From positions 6,324,001 to 6,388,000 of the forward strand of contig NZ_CP036262.1 of the NCBI RefSeq assembly GCF_007741495.1: DNA of 64,000 bases. The letters run 5' to 3'. Each line of letters opens with the position of its first letter. Position 1 is the first letter of the stretch. The translations under genes were made by a program, and so were the position numbers. The notes below the pieces were generated by a model. That model had not been told where the DNA came from. It ran no database searches and worked only from the letters and a program-made list of their open reading frames with translations. Below are positions 1 through 9,209 of the stretch, piece after piece. This DNA is from Roseimaritima multifibrata. GTDB lineage: Bacteria > Planctomycetota > Planctomycetia > Pirellulales > Pirellulaceae.

Positions 1-191
1 GATCGCCTATCCAAGGCAATCAACAACATTCTCCTGGATCATTCATCCACTACTCAGTAGTATCTTTCTGAAGTTACCTATAAAGACTTGCTCGGGTTGC
101 CCACCCTATGTCATAGTGCACAGATCGGCTTCGTCCCCATCACCCACCAAGCCCGCCTGCATCGAACTCCCACACAGAACACGGTCACCCT

Positions 192-1286
192 ATGAACTCA
201 ATGCATATTCCTCGCCGCTTCTTGTTTGTCGATGGCTTACGCGGCGTGGCAGCGACATGGGTTGTACTATTCCACGCCTATAAAGGCGGGCACCTACCGA
301 ACCTGGCGGCAACATTGCCCGACTGGTTGTTAATCTTCTTATTCCAGTGGGGAAAATTCGGAGTTGCAATTTTTTTCGTACTTAGTGGATTCGTAATTGC
401 GCACTCGCTACGCGACGCGGCGGTGACGCCTGGGTACCTCGTCCGATTTATGGCACGCCGATCTATTCGTTTGGACCCACCATATTTCGCATCAATCATC
501 TTGGTACTTGCGTTGGCATTTGTATCGGCGAAAGTGAAGCATGAAGAAATAATCCTGCCGAAACCACAGGTCGTTGCTGCACATTTGGTTTATCTTCAGG
601 ACTTGCTCGGAATGGAGCAGATTAGTGATGTGTTCTGGACTCTATGCTATGAAATTCAATTCTATTTAGTTCTCTGCATTTTACTGGGATTAAGTCAATT
701 TTTTGGAAGGAAGGGACGTGCGATCGTTTTCATACCTGCCGCGATTGTCTCATTAATCTGGGGATTGGGGATCATCACACAGAATCCAATCCAAGGCCTA
801 TTTGTCAACCTTTGGTACGGATTTCTTCTCGGCGTGTTCAGCTACTGGGCCTGGGCGAAAAAAATACCCAAAGCTTGGTTTACTACATACGCGGCAGTGA
901 TTCTCGCAAGTGCCGTTTATCGCGTTGATAAATTCGCGATTGTTTGCGTTAGTACGGCGACATTACTGTTCATCTGCGGTGAAACGAATCGCATGGAACA
1001 TTGGTTGAAATGGCGTTGGATTCAATTTTTTGGATTGGTTTCGTACAGTCTGTATCTCATTCACAATCCTATCACTGGCGCTAGTTTCTTTTTATTAAAG
1101 AAGAAGATTCCGGCGACAACGGCAAACGAATACTTGATGCTTTGTATTGCAGTTGGCATCTGCTTGGCAACTGCGTTTGTGATGTGGTTTGTTGTCGAAC
1201 GCCCATTTATTAAACTTTCGCGCCATGTGAAATTACAGCCAAGAAATCGGGCTTGCCAAGACGAAATCATCGCTTCGAAATCGTAA
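192..1286 (+). CDS. Membrane acyltransferase, acyltransferase-3 (OafA/YrhL-like) family
   Basis: The 364-residue protein has about ten hydrophobic segments. Near the N-terminus it reads FVDGLRGVAATWVVLFHA, the family signature with the catalytic-type His in the first membrane segment, and it has a VLSGFVIAHS motif near residue 65. Family members transfer acetyl or other acyl groups from the cytoplasm to surface sugars. With the exopolysaccharide genes downstream, modification of a surface polysaccharide is the likely role (inference). ATG at 192 is used; a second in-frame ATG at 201 is possible because no clear ribosome binding site separates them. The stop codon lies about 10 bases before an IS66 remnant, so the extreme C-terminus could have been altered by that insertion. 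Confidence 0.88.
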   Translation: MNSMHIPRRFLFVDGLRGVAATWVVLFHAYKGGHLPNLAATLPDWLLIFLFQWGKFGVAIFFVLSGFVIAHSLRDAAVTPGYLVRFMARRSIRLDPPYFASIILVLALAFVSAKVKHEEIILPKPQVVAAHLVYLQDLLGMEQISDVFWTLCYEIQFYLVLCILLGLSQFFGRKGRAIVFIPAAIVSLIWGLGIITQNPIQGLFVNLWYGFLLGVFSYWAWAKKIPKAWFTTYAAVILASAVYRVDKFAIVCVSTATLLFICGETNRMEHWLKWRWIQFFGLVSYSLYLIHNPITGASFFLLKKKIPATTANEYLMLCIAVGICLATAFVMWFVVERPFIKLSRHVKLQPRNRACQDEIIASKS

Positions 1287-1296
1287 CTGTTCACGG

Positions 1297-2226
1297 GTGA
1301 CGCGCACGCCGAGCCCGTCAGTTTGAGAACGTGGGTTGATTCTATCCGGTGGGCAGCAGTGGTGGAGGCCGTTCGCCACGAAAGAAACATTCAAGCGATG
1401 TCCGCAGTACATCCAACAGCGATTTGCCCTGATGCGAGCAAGTCGCCAACACCGTCCCAATGCGTTCGAGCCAACGTTGCCCGCCTTCGCTCTTGCTGCC
1501 CTGAGTCACTTTGCGATCAATTACCACAAACCGAATCGCCTGTTCGGCAACGTTGTTTGTCGGTTCCAGCCCAGGTGTCGTTAGAAATTTCAAATAGCTG
1601 TCGCCGTCATTGGCGAATCGGGCCGAGAGGTTGCGAGCTTTTTTGTCTTCCGGAACGCGGAACCGAGCTCGCGTGAGCACCTCCATCGCCGCATCCTCCA
1701 GTTCGCCGTCGAAGCGATTCCCCAAATCCTCACGCCGATGGATGACTCCGAACATGTCCCGGATCGCATCGAGCAGCCGACTCGCCCAACCGTGGGTACG
1801 GTCTATCAAATGTTCTTTAAGAAAACGCAATTCCCGAATCAGGTGGGCGAAGCAGAATTGAATACTGCAATCGGTCAGTCCGCGGTACTTGTGGTACGCA
1901 CTGAAGTAATCGCAACCGATGATCCCGTTGAACTCTTCTCCGAGAACATCCAGCAATACACCGCTGCCGCGAGACGGATCGATCTTGAAAACGGTGAAGT
2001 CGCTTCCGCGGAAGCACCATGTCCACATTCGCTTGCCGCTGTCGCGGTGCCCGGTCTCGTCGATGTTCAGGATTCAGTCGGCTTTCAATTTCCCGAACAG
2101 ATCTTCGTAGAGCGGCGAGATGGCCTGACTGACTTTGTTGATGACCTTGGACAACAGACCTCGAGAGAGCTTCAAATCGTAGACATCGCGAAGGTGGGAT
2201 GCCCCCATTTTCTGTACCAAGCGTTA
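1297..2226 (-). mobile_element. IS66-family element remnant, truncated by the adjacent IS3 element
   Basis: This is the 3' part of an IS66 element: the C-terminal half of the transposase plus a short terminal segment. The outer end is not securely defined; GTGACGCGCACGCC at 1297 is a candidate terminal repeat. The inner boundary is the end of the IS3 element at 2227. No matching IS66 sequence was recognised beyond the IS3 right end, so the missing half was deleted or lies elsewhere. Confidence 0.7.
1342..2226 (-). pseudogene. IS66-family transposase (TnpC), 5'-truncated, with an internal stop
   Basis: Reading on the minus strand from 2226, the frame gives an IS66 core (QKMGASHLRDVYDLKLSRG, then LNIDETGHRDSGKRMWTW). 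It continues through the DDE-type region with CDYFSAYHKY, CFAHLIRELRFL and EPTNNVAEQAIR, and ends with a typical C-terminus. An in-frame TGA at 2074-2076 sits just before the LNIDETG motif. The N-terminal zinc-finger/leucine-zipper half is missing. Both lesions make it inactive. The longest uninterrupted piece is 1342-2028 (228 residues). Confidence 0.85.
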
Positions 2227-2238
2227 TGAAAGATTGGA

Positions 2239-3051
2239 TTAGGAAACAGGGACAGGTGATTCGCAGTGCTGCTGAAGTGAGGCCGTAGGCCGAACGGAAG
2301 CAGCACTGCGAATCGCGAACTCCGATGGAGTCAGGTAGCCGAGCGAACTGTGTGGGCGGAATGTGTTGAAGTCGTCCCGCCAAGCTCGCGATTTTATTCG
2401 CGCGTCGTCTTCATCGATCAAGTGCGTCTGGTGCAGATACTCGTCTCGCAGGCGACTGTTGAAACTCTCGCAGACGCCGTTCTGCCAGGGAGAGCCAGGT
2501 TCGATGTAAAGGATTTCGACACCGATCGTTGCTAGCCATTGCTTGATTGCCGTTGAAATGAACTCTGGGCCGTTGTCGCAACGAAGTCGTTTTGGAACGC
2601 CATGCATTGCAAACAGTTCAGCCAGCGTGTCAATCGCATCTTCGCTCGTGATACTGCGTCCAACTTTGATGCTCAGGCACTGACGTGTGTACTCGTCGAC
2701 AATGTTCAGGAAACGAATTGCCCGTCCATTAAGAGTCGACGATTGAACGAAGTCCCACGTCCAAACGTCGTGAATGAAAGACGCCGCTTGAACATCGCAC
2801 GCATTGCCACGAACACCCGTAGCACGCTTTTTACGCCGTTTTCGTGGCACCTTCAAGCCAGCAGCTCTCCAAAGTCGGTACATCTTCTTCATGTTCAATG
2901 TCTCACCTTCACGGCGCAGAAGTTGGCAGATACGTCGATAAGCGAAACGCGGGCGTTGCCGAACGAATTCAAGAATTCGCTTCGTCAGTCGCTGGTCTTC
3001 ATCCTTGGGTTTCCCCTCAAATCGCTGACTCGACCGCGGTTGGTCGAGCAC
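2239..3051 (-). CDS. IS3-family transposase OrfB (DDE integrase domain)
   Basis: The 270 residues contain an HTH_21-like N-terminus followed by an rve integrase core. The catalytic acidic residues are visible: D in VWTWDFVQ, D in LRCDNGPEF, and E in GVCESFNSRLRDEYL. The C-terminus has the usual FRPHSSLGYLTPSEFA motif. The frame is open further upstream to the frameshift site at 3132-3138, so the functional product is probably an OrfAB fusion made by -1 frameshifting rather than a protein starting at the GTG at 3051. It looks intact and could be active. Confidence 0.92.
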   Translation of the reverse strand: MLDQPRSSQRFEGKPKDEDQRLTKRILEFVRQRPRFAYRRICQLLRREGETLNMKKMYRLWRAAGLKVPRKRRKKRATGVRGNACDVQAASFIHDVWTWDFVQSSTLNGRAIRFLNIVDEYTRQCLSIKVGRSITSEDAIDTLAELFAMHGVPKRLRCDNGPEFISTAIKQWLATIGVEILYIEPGSPWQNGVCESFNSRLRDEYLHQTHLIDEDDARIKSRAWRDDFNTFRPHSSLGYLTPSEFAIRSAASVRPTASLQQHCESPVPVS

Positions 3052-3128
3052 CCGGCAGGCACGTCGCTCCGATATTGAGAATTTCTCTTGAAGCTCGATG
3101 ACTGCATCGCGGCGAGATTGAGGGGTTG

Positions 3129-3410
3129 TTAGTTTCCCTTGGTGATTTCCTTGAGCATCGAGATGTCCAGCGCTTGGTCGGCAACGATCTTCTTGAGGCG
3201 ATTGTTTTCTTCCTCAAGTGTCTTCAGACGCTTGGCTTCTTCGCTCTTCATCCCGCCGTACTGAGCTCGCCAGCGGCTCAGTGTCGCTTCACTGACCTCG
3301 AGGGATTGCAGCACTTCGCCAACGCTTTTGCCTGCCGCCAACATCGAGTCGGCGTCGCGTAGCTTCTTAATGATCTGTTCAGGTGAATGTCGTCGTCGTT
3401 TCTTGCTCAT
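3129..3410 (-). CDS. IS3-family transposase OrfA (helix-turn-helix protein)
   Basis: The 93-residue protein has the IS3 OrfA pattern: MSKKRRRHSPEQIIKKLRDA, an HTH region with SEATLSRWRAQYGG, and a C-terminal leucine-zipper-like stretch (LKTLEEENNRLKKIVADQAL). It binds the element's ends and regulates transposition in characterised relatives. It ends with the stop at 3129-3131, directly after the GGGAAAC slippery sequence used to enter the orfB frame. Confidence 0.92.
   Translation of the reverse strand: MSKKRRRHSPEQIIKKLRDADSMLAAGKSVGEVLQSLEVSEATLSRWRAQYGGMKSEEAKRLKTLEEENNRLKKIVADQALDISMLKEITKGN
3132..3138 (-). promoter_or_regulatory. Probable -1 programmed frameshift heptamer (GGGAAAC) joining OrfA and OrfB
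   Basis: On the minus strand the last OrfA codons are AAG GGA AAC TAA. The heptamer G GGA AAC fits the X-XXY-YYZ slippery pattern. Slipping back one base gives CTA ACA ACC CCT and continues open through RRDAVIELQEKFSISERRAC into OrfB. That linker is typical of IS3 OrfAB fusions. Confidence 0.7.
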
Positions 3411-3614
3411 GAAAAATCCTTTACCGAAATTGGTTCTAGACTTTCATAGCACCTGGATCAGGTTTTGGGGAGCATTCCAGCGAGCTAACCAAGTCGGGAA
3501 CCATGAACAAGAGCCTGAACACTGGAGGGGAGGACCGCTAAATGGAAAAGCGCTTTTCACCCCGCGAGTCCTCATGCAATCGCCCTGGAGCCTGACCGCC
3601 CGCCCTATGTGACA

Positions 3615-6600
3615 TTACAGCTCCAGAAATGGCAAGTGTTCTTCCGTATCAGACTCGGAGAAATAGATGTCTTCGAGATGGCCTCTTGGCATTGGCAGTA
3701 ACTCCGCCGGTGCAGGTTGCTCAGGGCCCACAATTGGCGTTGCGAACGCAAGCACATCGCGAGGCGTCTGGAGGGGTATCGGCTCCTCGTCATTATCGAA
3801 GGCGTGCGTATTGCCACTCAAGGACAAGGCAGGGAGCGGCACCGACATCGCAAAGTCGCTGGTTAACGAAAAATTATCAAGCGCGAAATAGTCACCCTGC
3901 TCGTAGTTGTAGTACAAGTACTCTACAACGATGACAAGGTACTCAAAGCCCTCGGCACCCAGATCAATATCGAACGTCTGTGTTTGCCAATCAGCGCTAT
4001 CCGTCGGCCCCATGTCGACGTCAACTAACGCTGTGAACTCAGGGGCTGCCATGGCGTATATTGGCGATGGTGCGAAATTGGCAAGATCCCACTGGCCATT
4101 GATACCGAACAAACTCACTTGCAGGTGATTGGTCCGATAGTCAACGTTAGTGTTCATGATATCGAAAGAGAACGTCTGTTGGCCACGATGCACGTACTGG
4201 TTTCGGACCACCTGGCCTAGCCTGCCCAGTTGATGCTGAGGAGTGGCTATTTCGGCAAAACCTGCAGGATTACGTTGCATGTCGCGGGCAATCCATCCCT
4301 CGCCTCGCCGATTGCTGGCCAAGCCATAGAATCCTCCACTAAACGCATCCGTCGCAGAGAAGTCACCGTCAAGCCATGGATTGCTGTAGGGATTCGCGGT
4401 TGCCGTGACAAGCTGAGTGATTGTCGAATTGGCGCCATCATCATCCCATACCTTCAATCCGATACTGTACTCACCCACGGCGGCGAAGTTGTGGATTAGA
4501 GATTGGCCGTACGCATCATCATATTGCCCATCGCCATCCAAATCCCAAGCATACGCGGCAATACCGTCGTCTGTATCGATGACTCTAGGGCCAGGGTCTA
4601 AGTCACGCGAATTGGCCGCGTCCAAAACCACGGAGATCCCTTCTCCATTCGTGAATTCAAACGCCGCAATCGGGGCCACGTTCTCTTCAGCGGTTAGCGT
4701 ATTGAACGTAGACGATTCGTCCAGGACAAAAAGGTCTGAAAATTGATCCGTAACCCGGTCAGCCCGTTGGCTGCTATTGTGCAAGAAGGCGTACTCAACA
4801 TTCGATATCGCGGCATTGCGCAGTTCACTTGTCGCGTATGGAACCAACCCGGTAATTTCTGAATAATGCGGACTGAAGACCTGGAATCCGTATTCGAAAC
4901 CCTCTATCCGCAAACCATCAAACAGAATGTTATTGGCGTCGCCTTGATTATGGCTGACGCCAATGCCTGACGCGTTATTAGCTTGCGACGCCCACTCCAT
5001 GTGCACCGGGTTATCAAGGTCGCCCACGATCAAGCCATTTAAAAAATCAAAGCGAGTGGAATAGAAGTTCTGCACGCCACTTTGCACGTTCCATATTTGG
5101 TAGTTCTCGATCGTGGAGCGAAAATCATGTGCTGTCCACGTCCCGAAAGTAAATACCCCTTCCATATCCTGACTGTCGCGATTATGCAGCCAAGTATGGA
5201 TGCCACGGAAGCCGTTATAAGAAACCAAGCCGTCTATTCCCCGCGTCGGAACGTTGTTCGGCGTTATGACCGTGTGCCCGGCGTCAATAAAGGCTTGCCG
5301 CACCAGTGGGTCGGCAATGTTCTCGACTGAGACCAGTGATTTCTTGGCCAGTCCGTCAGTGTTGTGAACGAGATCAAAACCGGCCCCGTTCGTGCTGGCA
5401 GCAACATTATCTTCCAAGCGGATACCAAAGCCGCCGCCCTGTACCCAGTAGCCGCTACCAACGAAGCCCAGGTCGAACCGGGGACCGCGAAGCGTTTTAA
5501 ACAAGACATTATCGTCAAAATTGTTGACCAAGTCGCCCGTGATCTTAACGACCAAATTATCGCGCCAGACCCCCAGTTCGTTCCCCTCTTCAGCCACGAT
5601 CCCTGCTCCAACAACGTCGAACACGACATTGTTTTCTAATACCGCATGGCTGTCGTGCTGCACAATGCCCCAGCCAGGCGTCCCCCACACGACATTGCCG
5701 GTAATCTGCGCGGCATTGCCATTAAGATCATTTGCCCCCATTCGGTGCAGATGCAGGCCGTAACGACCGCGAGTATTTGTTCCTGTTCCCGGAGTCCCGT
5801 CGAAATTGCCTACCGCGATTGGGTCGTCCACTACCAGCCGCTTGTCTGATCGCCCTAGGTCACGAAACTGTGCGTGATGCACTTCGGCATTCGTGTTGTG
5901 CATTAACATGAAGTGGCCACGTTCCTGGGTGTCCACCGATGGGTCACTTGAACGGACAACCACGTTGCGTGTCAGGTTTGCCACATGAATGGATAGCTCA
6001 CTGGCATCAAACGTGTCGCCGTCGGGCCGCTCGTGCTTCCACAGCAACGTGATTAGCCCCTGATCCATTGCCGACTGGTTGGTCACGTTATTGAAGAAAA
6101 CGCGAACTCGGCCATCGACGACGTCGAAACTGGTAATTTCAAGGAGTTCATCACCAAATCTGGAGTTGTCGGCATCCGCTGCAACGATGGCATCCGCGTC
6201 CGCTCCTAGCCCCAGCAACGACGCGTCAACTTCCGTTCCGACCAACAACAAGGTGTCGCCAACTTGCCAACCAACGGGTGAAGTCGCGTCAGCAAGCTCA
6301 ATGTAGGCATCCCCGGCAAGGGCGTCGCCCAGCAGTGTGGTGTGCTCAACTTTTTCGGCGCCGTAAATGTTCGTTTGGCCATGACTGATAACCCCACGCC
6401 CAATCAAGGTCGGGTCTTCGACTTGGCTTAATGGCCCGCCCGATGTATCAATCAAAATCTGAGCCGTCACATCGGAATGAACGGATTCGTCTTGGGTTCC
6501 TATATTGAGAATCGACAGGGGATCCGTGGCGAGCGTTTCGACAACCAGTTGTGTGTTGACATCTGGCCGAAACGTTAACACGCCATCAACACGAAGCCAC

Positions 6601-7280
6601 TCTAAAGCGGCGTCGCTGTGGACGTCGTAAACGACCTCGACCGTATTGTGAATCAGCACGCGATCGCCCTCACCAGGCACGACACCTGTCGACCATGTCT
6701 CAGCGTCCGACCACAGCCCAGCCTGGACCGCCACGTTGGTCGTATCGTTGCTGTCGATCAGGGTGAAAAGTGCCTGGTGCTCGGCCGCGCGGACATGATC
6801 ATCATGCATACCGTGCACGGGTGACCTTGCAGTCAGACGTACGGTGGCAGTGGAATCCAGCCCAGCCGGATTACGCACAACGTAATCGAACGACATGGGC
6901 AGCAGAGAATCATCCGGCGTAAAGAAAACCAACCCCTGTCTTAATTCAGCTGTGCCGCCGCTGATATTCGAAATGCCAACGATACTCAGAGGCAATCCCT
7001 CTGGGTCGCGGTCATTACCCAACATTTGCGAAGGGATGACAACCGCAGTTTCAGCGAAGTTAACCTTTACGCTGTCATCTTCTGATTCCGGTGCGAGATC
7101 CTCAGTGCCACCTGCCTCACCTTCTGGCACGATGCTCGTCCACGATGAAATGTCTGACGAGATGTTGCCCTGCGCGTCGCAATACTGGCCAACGACCACC
7201 GCCATCAACCGGCGTTGCTCTAGCATTTCAACGGATGGCTTCCAATTGACTTTAGTCAGCTTTCTGTGCGAATATCTCAA
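3615..7280 (-). CDS. Giant secreted protein with G8, beta-helix and PKD domains
   Basis: The 1221-residue product begins with a basic N-terminus and the motif EMLEQRRLMA (residues 18-27), a hallmark of large exported planctomycete proteins. Residues about 68-152 resemble a cadherin/tandem-95-like beta domain. Residues 190-310 match the G8 domain, with a GLWSDAETWSTGVVPGEGD start. Residues about 430-830 contain Asn-rich repeats of a right-handed parallel beta-helix, including GRYGLHLHRMG. Residues 868-962 are a PKD domain (AYAWDLDGDGQYDD). G8 plus beta-helix is the architecture of the CEMIP/TMEM2/PKHD1 group, some of which bind or degrade hyaluronan. A polysaccharide-binding or lyase-like role is inference. 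No PEP-CTERM tail is present. It is monocistronic, between an IS element and a long gap. Confidence 0.85.
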   Translation of the reverse strand: MRYSHRKLTKVNWKPSVEMLEQRRLMAVVVGQYCDAQGNISSDISSWTSIVPEGEAGGTEDLAPESEDDSVKVNFAETAVVIPSQMLGNDRDPEGLPLSIVGISNISGGTAELRQGLVFFTPDDSLLPMSFDYVVRNPAGLDSTATVRLTARSPVHGMHDDHVRAAEHQALFTLIDSNDTTNVAVQAGLWSDAETWSTGVVPGEGDRVLIHNTVEVVYDVHSDAALEWLRVDGVLTFRPDVNTQLVVETLATDPLSILNIGTQDESVHSDVTAQILIDTSGGPLSQVEDPTLIGRGVISHGQTNIYGAEKVEHTTLLGDALAGDAYIELADATSPVGWQVGDTLLLVGTEVDASLLGLGADADAIVAADADNSRFGDELLEITSFDVVDGRVRVFFNNVTNQSAMDQGLITLLWKHERPDGDTFDASELSIHVANLTRNVVVRSSDPSVDTQERGHFMLMHNTNAEVHHAQFRDLGRSDKRLVVDDPIAVGNFDGTPGTGTNTRGRYGLHLHRMGANDLNGNAAQITGNVVWGTPGWGIVQHDSHAVLENNVVFDVVGAGIVAEEGNELGVWRDNLVVKITGDLVNNFDDNVLFKTLRGPRFDLGFVGSGYWVQGGGFGIRLEDNVAASTNGAGFDLVHNTDGLAKKSLVSVENIADPLVRQAFIDAGHTVITPNNVPTRGIDGLVSYNGFRGIHTWLHNRDSQDMEGVFTFGTWTAHDFRSTIENYQIWNVQSGVQNFYSTRFDFLNGLIVGDLDNPVHMEWASQANNASGIGVSHNQGDANNILFDGLRIEGFEYGFQVFSPHYSEITGLVPYATSELRNAAISNVEYAFLHNSSQRADRVTDQFSDLFVLDESSTFNTLTAEENVAPIAAFEFTNGEGISVVLDAANSRDLDPGPRVIDTDDGIAAYAWDLDGDGQYDDAYGQSLIHNFAAVGEYSIGLKVWDDDGANSTITQLVTATANPYSNPWLDGDFSATDAFSGGFYGLASNRRGEGWIARDMQRNPAGFAEIATPQHQLGRLGQVVRNQYVHRGQQTFSFDIMNTNVDYRTNHLQVSLFGINGQWDLANFAPSPIYAMAAPEFTALVDVDMGPTDSADWQTQTFDIDLGAEGFEYLVIVVEYLYYNYEQGDYFALDNFSLTSDFAMSVPLPALSLSGNTHAFDNDEEPIPLQTPRDVLAFATPIVGPEQPAPAELLPMPRGHLEDIYFSESDTEEHLPFLEL

Positions 7281-7897
7281 TTTGCTTCAGCCTTGCATCT
7301 AGAATCAAACTGCCATTAGGGCGCCAAATTCATTACACGCTATCACGCGGAAACAGAAAAGGATAGCGATCAGACGACTAGGTAGCACCTACCTCCAAAA
7401 TGAAGCCACGAGGGGACGGTTCCACCCCCTTACCTCAACAGCGGCAGATTCCGCACTGACCTGTCGCCTAAATAAAACGGTGTCCTGGACTGCGAAACCA
7501 ACACCAACATCGCCAAAGCCGGCAGCTAAGGGCTTGAGCGCCCCGCGACATGAAAAACGATTACAACCGTCGACTAGTGGGGGGACTTCGATTTACCTAC
7601 CGGTGCAATCGAATCTCGAGATAGGTATCTAGCCTGTCAAATCCTGAACGACAGACTGGAAAATTGTCCCGCCTATTAAGGCGACGTCTCAAGTCGCCGC
7701 AAAACCGGCCTGACGCTGAACTGCGATTCCCAGAACGCTGCGACGGCGGGTGAACAGTAGCGACGGTCCGCCTCAATGGCGACTGGAAAGCTTACTTTCA
7801 CGCTGCGTTCTTTGTGGACCAAACAACGCTGGATGCCAGCGACAAAAAAGAAGTCATGAGCCTTCCCTCCTGAAGGGCCATCCATGATTTTCAACAA
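7281..7897. other. Intergenic stretch with no recognisable gene
   Basis: These 617 bases follow the start of the G8 protein gene and must hold its promoter. The minus-strand reading frame at 7676-7897 has no recognisable protein features and no ribosome binding site. A small direct/inverted motif (GGCGACGTCTCAAGTCGCC at 7680) is the only local structure seen. Confidence 0.5.
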
Positions 7898-8485
7898 TTA
7901 CTGCAACGCTTCCCCCAGGCTGGCGTTGGCTAAAGCCCGCTTGCCCCCTTTCCCAGGCAGAACTGCAGCCATCACTATGATCCAGGCTAACAGCAGCAAC
8001 TCGATCCACCAATGAATGCGTAGCCCGCAAAAAGTAGTGACCAACCACAGATCTATATCGTGATGGCTAGCCGCTCTGACAACGCAAAAAACAAGTAAGG
8101 CCAACAAAGGCCCCGCCTGCGATGCTGCACGCGGGGACCGAATGTACAGAGCCGCCGCACCGCACACTGCATGAACGCCAACTATTAGAACCCCGCCAGA
8201 CTGGTAATTCCTCCGCAGAACATACCACCCCGAAACCTTCGCTACCTGACGAACCACTTCGACGAAATCGTGGTTCCACCACCAAAGGCGATCAGATGCT
8301 AATACTAAGAGAAGCAGCATCCCTCCCAATGCGGCAAACGTTGCTCCGACCGACCTGTGACGCACAAACCAAATCGCTGCAGCCAACAGATAAACGGCGA
8401 CGGTCAACCATTGGGCGGTCGAGGTGGTAATCAAAAGCATCGAACCAGCCGAACGTGACAGTGATAGCCAATGTGAGCCCCGCAT
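7898..8485 (-). CDS. Small polytopic membrane protein of the exopolysaccharide locus
   Basis: The 195-residue protein has about five hydrophobic segments (for example WLTVAVYLLAAAIWFV and FAALGGMLLLLVLA) and no recognised catalytic motif. The segment after the second membrane span (ASDRLWWWNHDFVEVVRQ) is similar in layout to NKIADLQTYLLKTLKLLAL of the protein encoded just upstream, suggesting an old duplication. The gene lies 55 bases downstream of that relative and follows the polysaccharide co-polymerase gene on the same strand, so it is probably in the same transcript. Function unknown. The ATG at 8485 is assumed; an internal Met at residue 16 is an alternative. Confidence 0.6.
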   Translation of the reverse strand: MRGSHWLSLSRSAGSMLLITTSTAQWLTVAVYLLAAAIWFVRHRSVGATFAALGGMLLLLVLASDRLWWWNHDFVEVVRQVAKVSGWYVLRRNYQSGGVLIVGVHAVCGAAALYIRSPRAASQAGPLLALLVFCVVRAASHHDIDLWLVTTFCGLRIHWWIELLLLAWIIVMAAVLPGKGGKRALANASLGEALQ

Positions 8486-8540
8486 GAGGAAACCAAGAGC
8501 CGCGACGGCCCTTAACGTGCTTTGTCTCTAATTTGCCTGA

Positions 8541-9068
8541 CTAGCCATACGACGTTCCACTGCGACTCAGCGAGCCATAATGCAACGTCGCAGCTGTCAG
8601 AACCAATAAAATCCCAAGGACTTCCAAGGGCCAAATAGACTCCGGCCCGATCAAACTCATGTGACGAGTGACACTCCCTCCAGCTCTCAGAAGATAGTAG
8701 CACATTAGGCAGCCTACTCCACAAGCAAGCCAACGCGACTTAGGTGTCGAATTGCGTCCCCAGCGACCAAGCGCCACCAACGCCAGCAATGCCATGGCAC
8801 CAACAACAGCCAGAAATACCACTTTGAGCGGCAGACGATATTCGCGAATTCCAACCTCCAGTGCAAGCAACTTAAGCGTCTTCAGCAAGTAAGTCTGCAG
8901 GTCGGCAATCTTGTTTACACCAAATAGCAAAAGCACAACGCTCAACAGCGTCCAAAAACGCTGGGCAGTAGGTCGCTGCCGTGTACCGTCCCAAAAACCT
9001 GTGCAACGCAATGCGGATGCCGATGAGACCATGTACAAGCCGCACATCCCCCACTCTAAATAGAACAT
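8541..9068 (-). CDS. Small polytopic membrane protein, distant paralogue of its neighbour
   Basis: The 175 residues carry four or five membrane segments (WTLLSVVLLLFGV, VVFLAVVGAMALLALVAL, a Cys-containing LACGVGCLMCYYLL, VLGILLVLTAATL). The start at 9068 follows an in-frame stop and has only a weak ribosome binding site. A very strong one (AGGAGGAATC then ATG at 9108) drives a different frame of 78 codons, so a sequencing or evolutionary frameshift at the 5' end, or a translated leader, is possible. It lies between the co-polymerase and the paralogue at 7898-8485. Function unknown. Confidence 0.6.
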   Translation of the reverse strand: MFYLEWGMCGLYMVSSASALRCTGFWDGTRQRPTAQRFWTLLSVVLLLFGVNKIADLQTYLLKTLKLLALEVGIREYRLPLKVVFLAVVGAMALLALVALGRWGRNSTPKSRWLACGVGCLMCYYLLRAGGSVTRHMSLIGPESIWPLEVLGILLVLTAATLHYGSLSRSGTSYG

Positions 9069-9209
9069 GTCTATGGAAAACCTCTATTCCAAGAGGATCA
9101 AGAAGCATGATTCCTCCTCCCTGTGATGACTGCCGGTTCCCTCCCGCCGGTTTACCGCATGCGACTGGTCGCTCCAGTTCAGGTTATGCGCCACGCGAAG
9201 ATTCCCTTC

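Larger units (their letters stand above)
2227..3446 (-). mobile_element. IS3-family insertion sequence, apparently intact
   Basis: The element carries orfA and orfB in the usual overlapping arrangement. It is bounded by TGAAAG at 2227-2232 and CTTTCA at 3441-3446, giving TG...CA ends in inverted orientation. Its length of about 1.22 kb suits IS3 elements. No convincing target-site duplication is visible (bases before the left end GTTA, after the right end TAGC). It abuts the truncated IS66 transposase, so it probably inserted into, or recombined with, that older element. Confidence 0.8.

Noticed and set aside
2227-3446. Target-site duplication around the IS3 element
   Set aside because: The three or four bases flanking the two ends do not match.
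7676-7897. Minus-strand reading frame upstream of the membrane protein genes
   Set aside because: No ribosome binding site, no recognisable protein features, and it overlaps the intergenic region where a promoter is expected.
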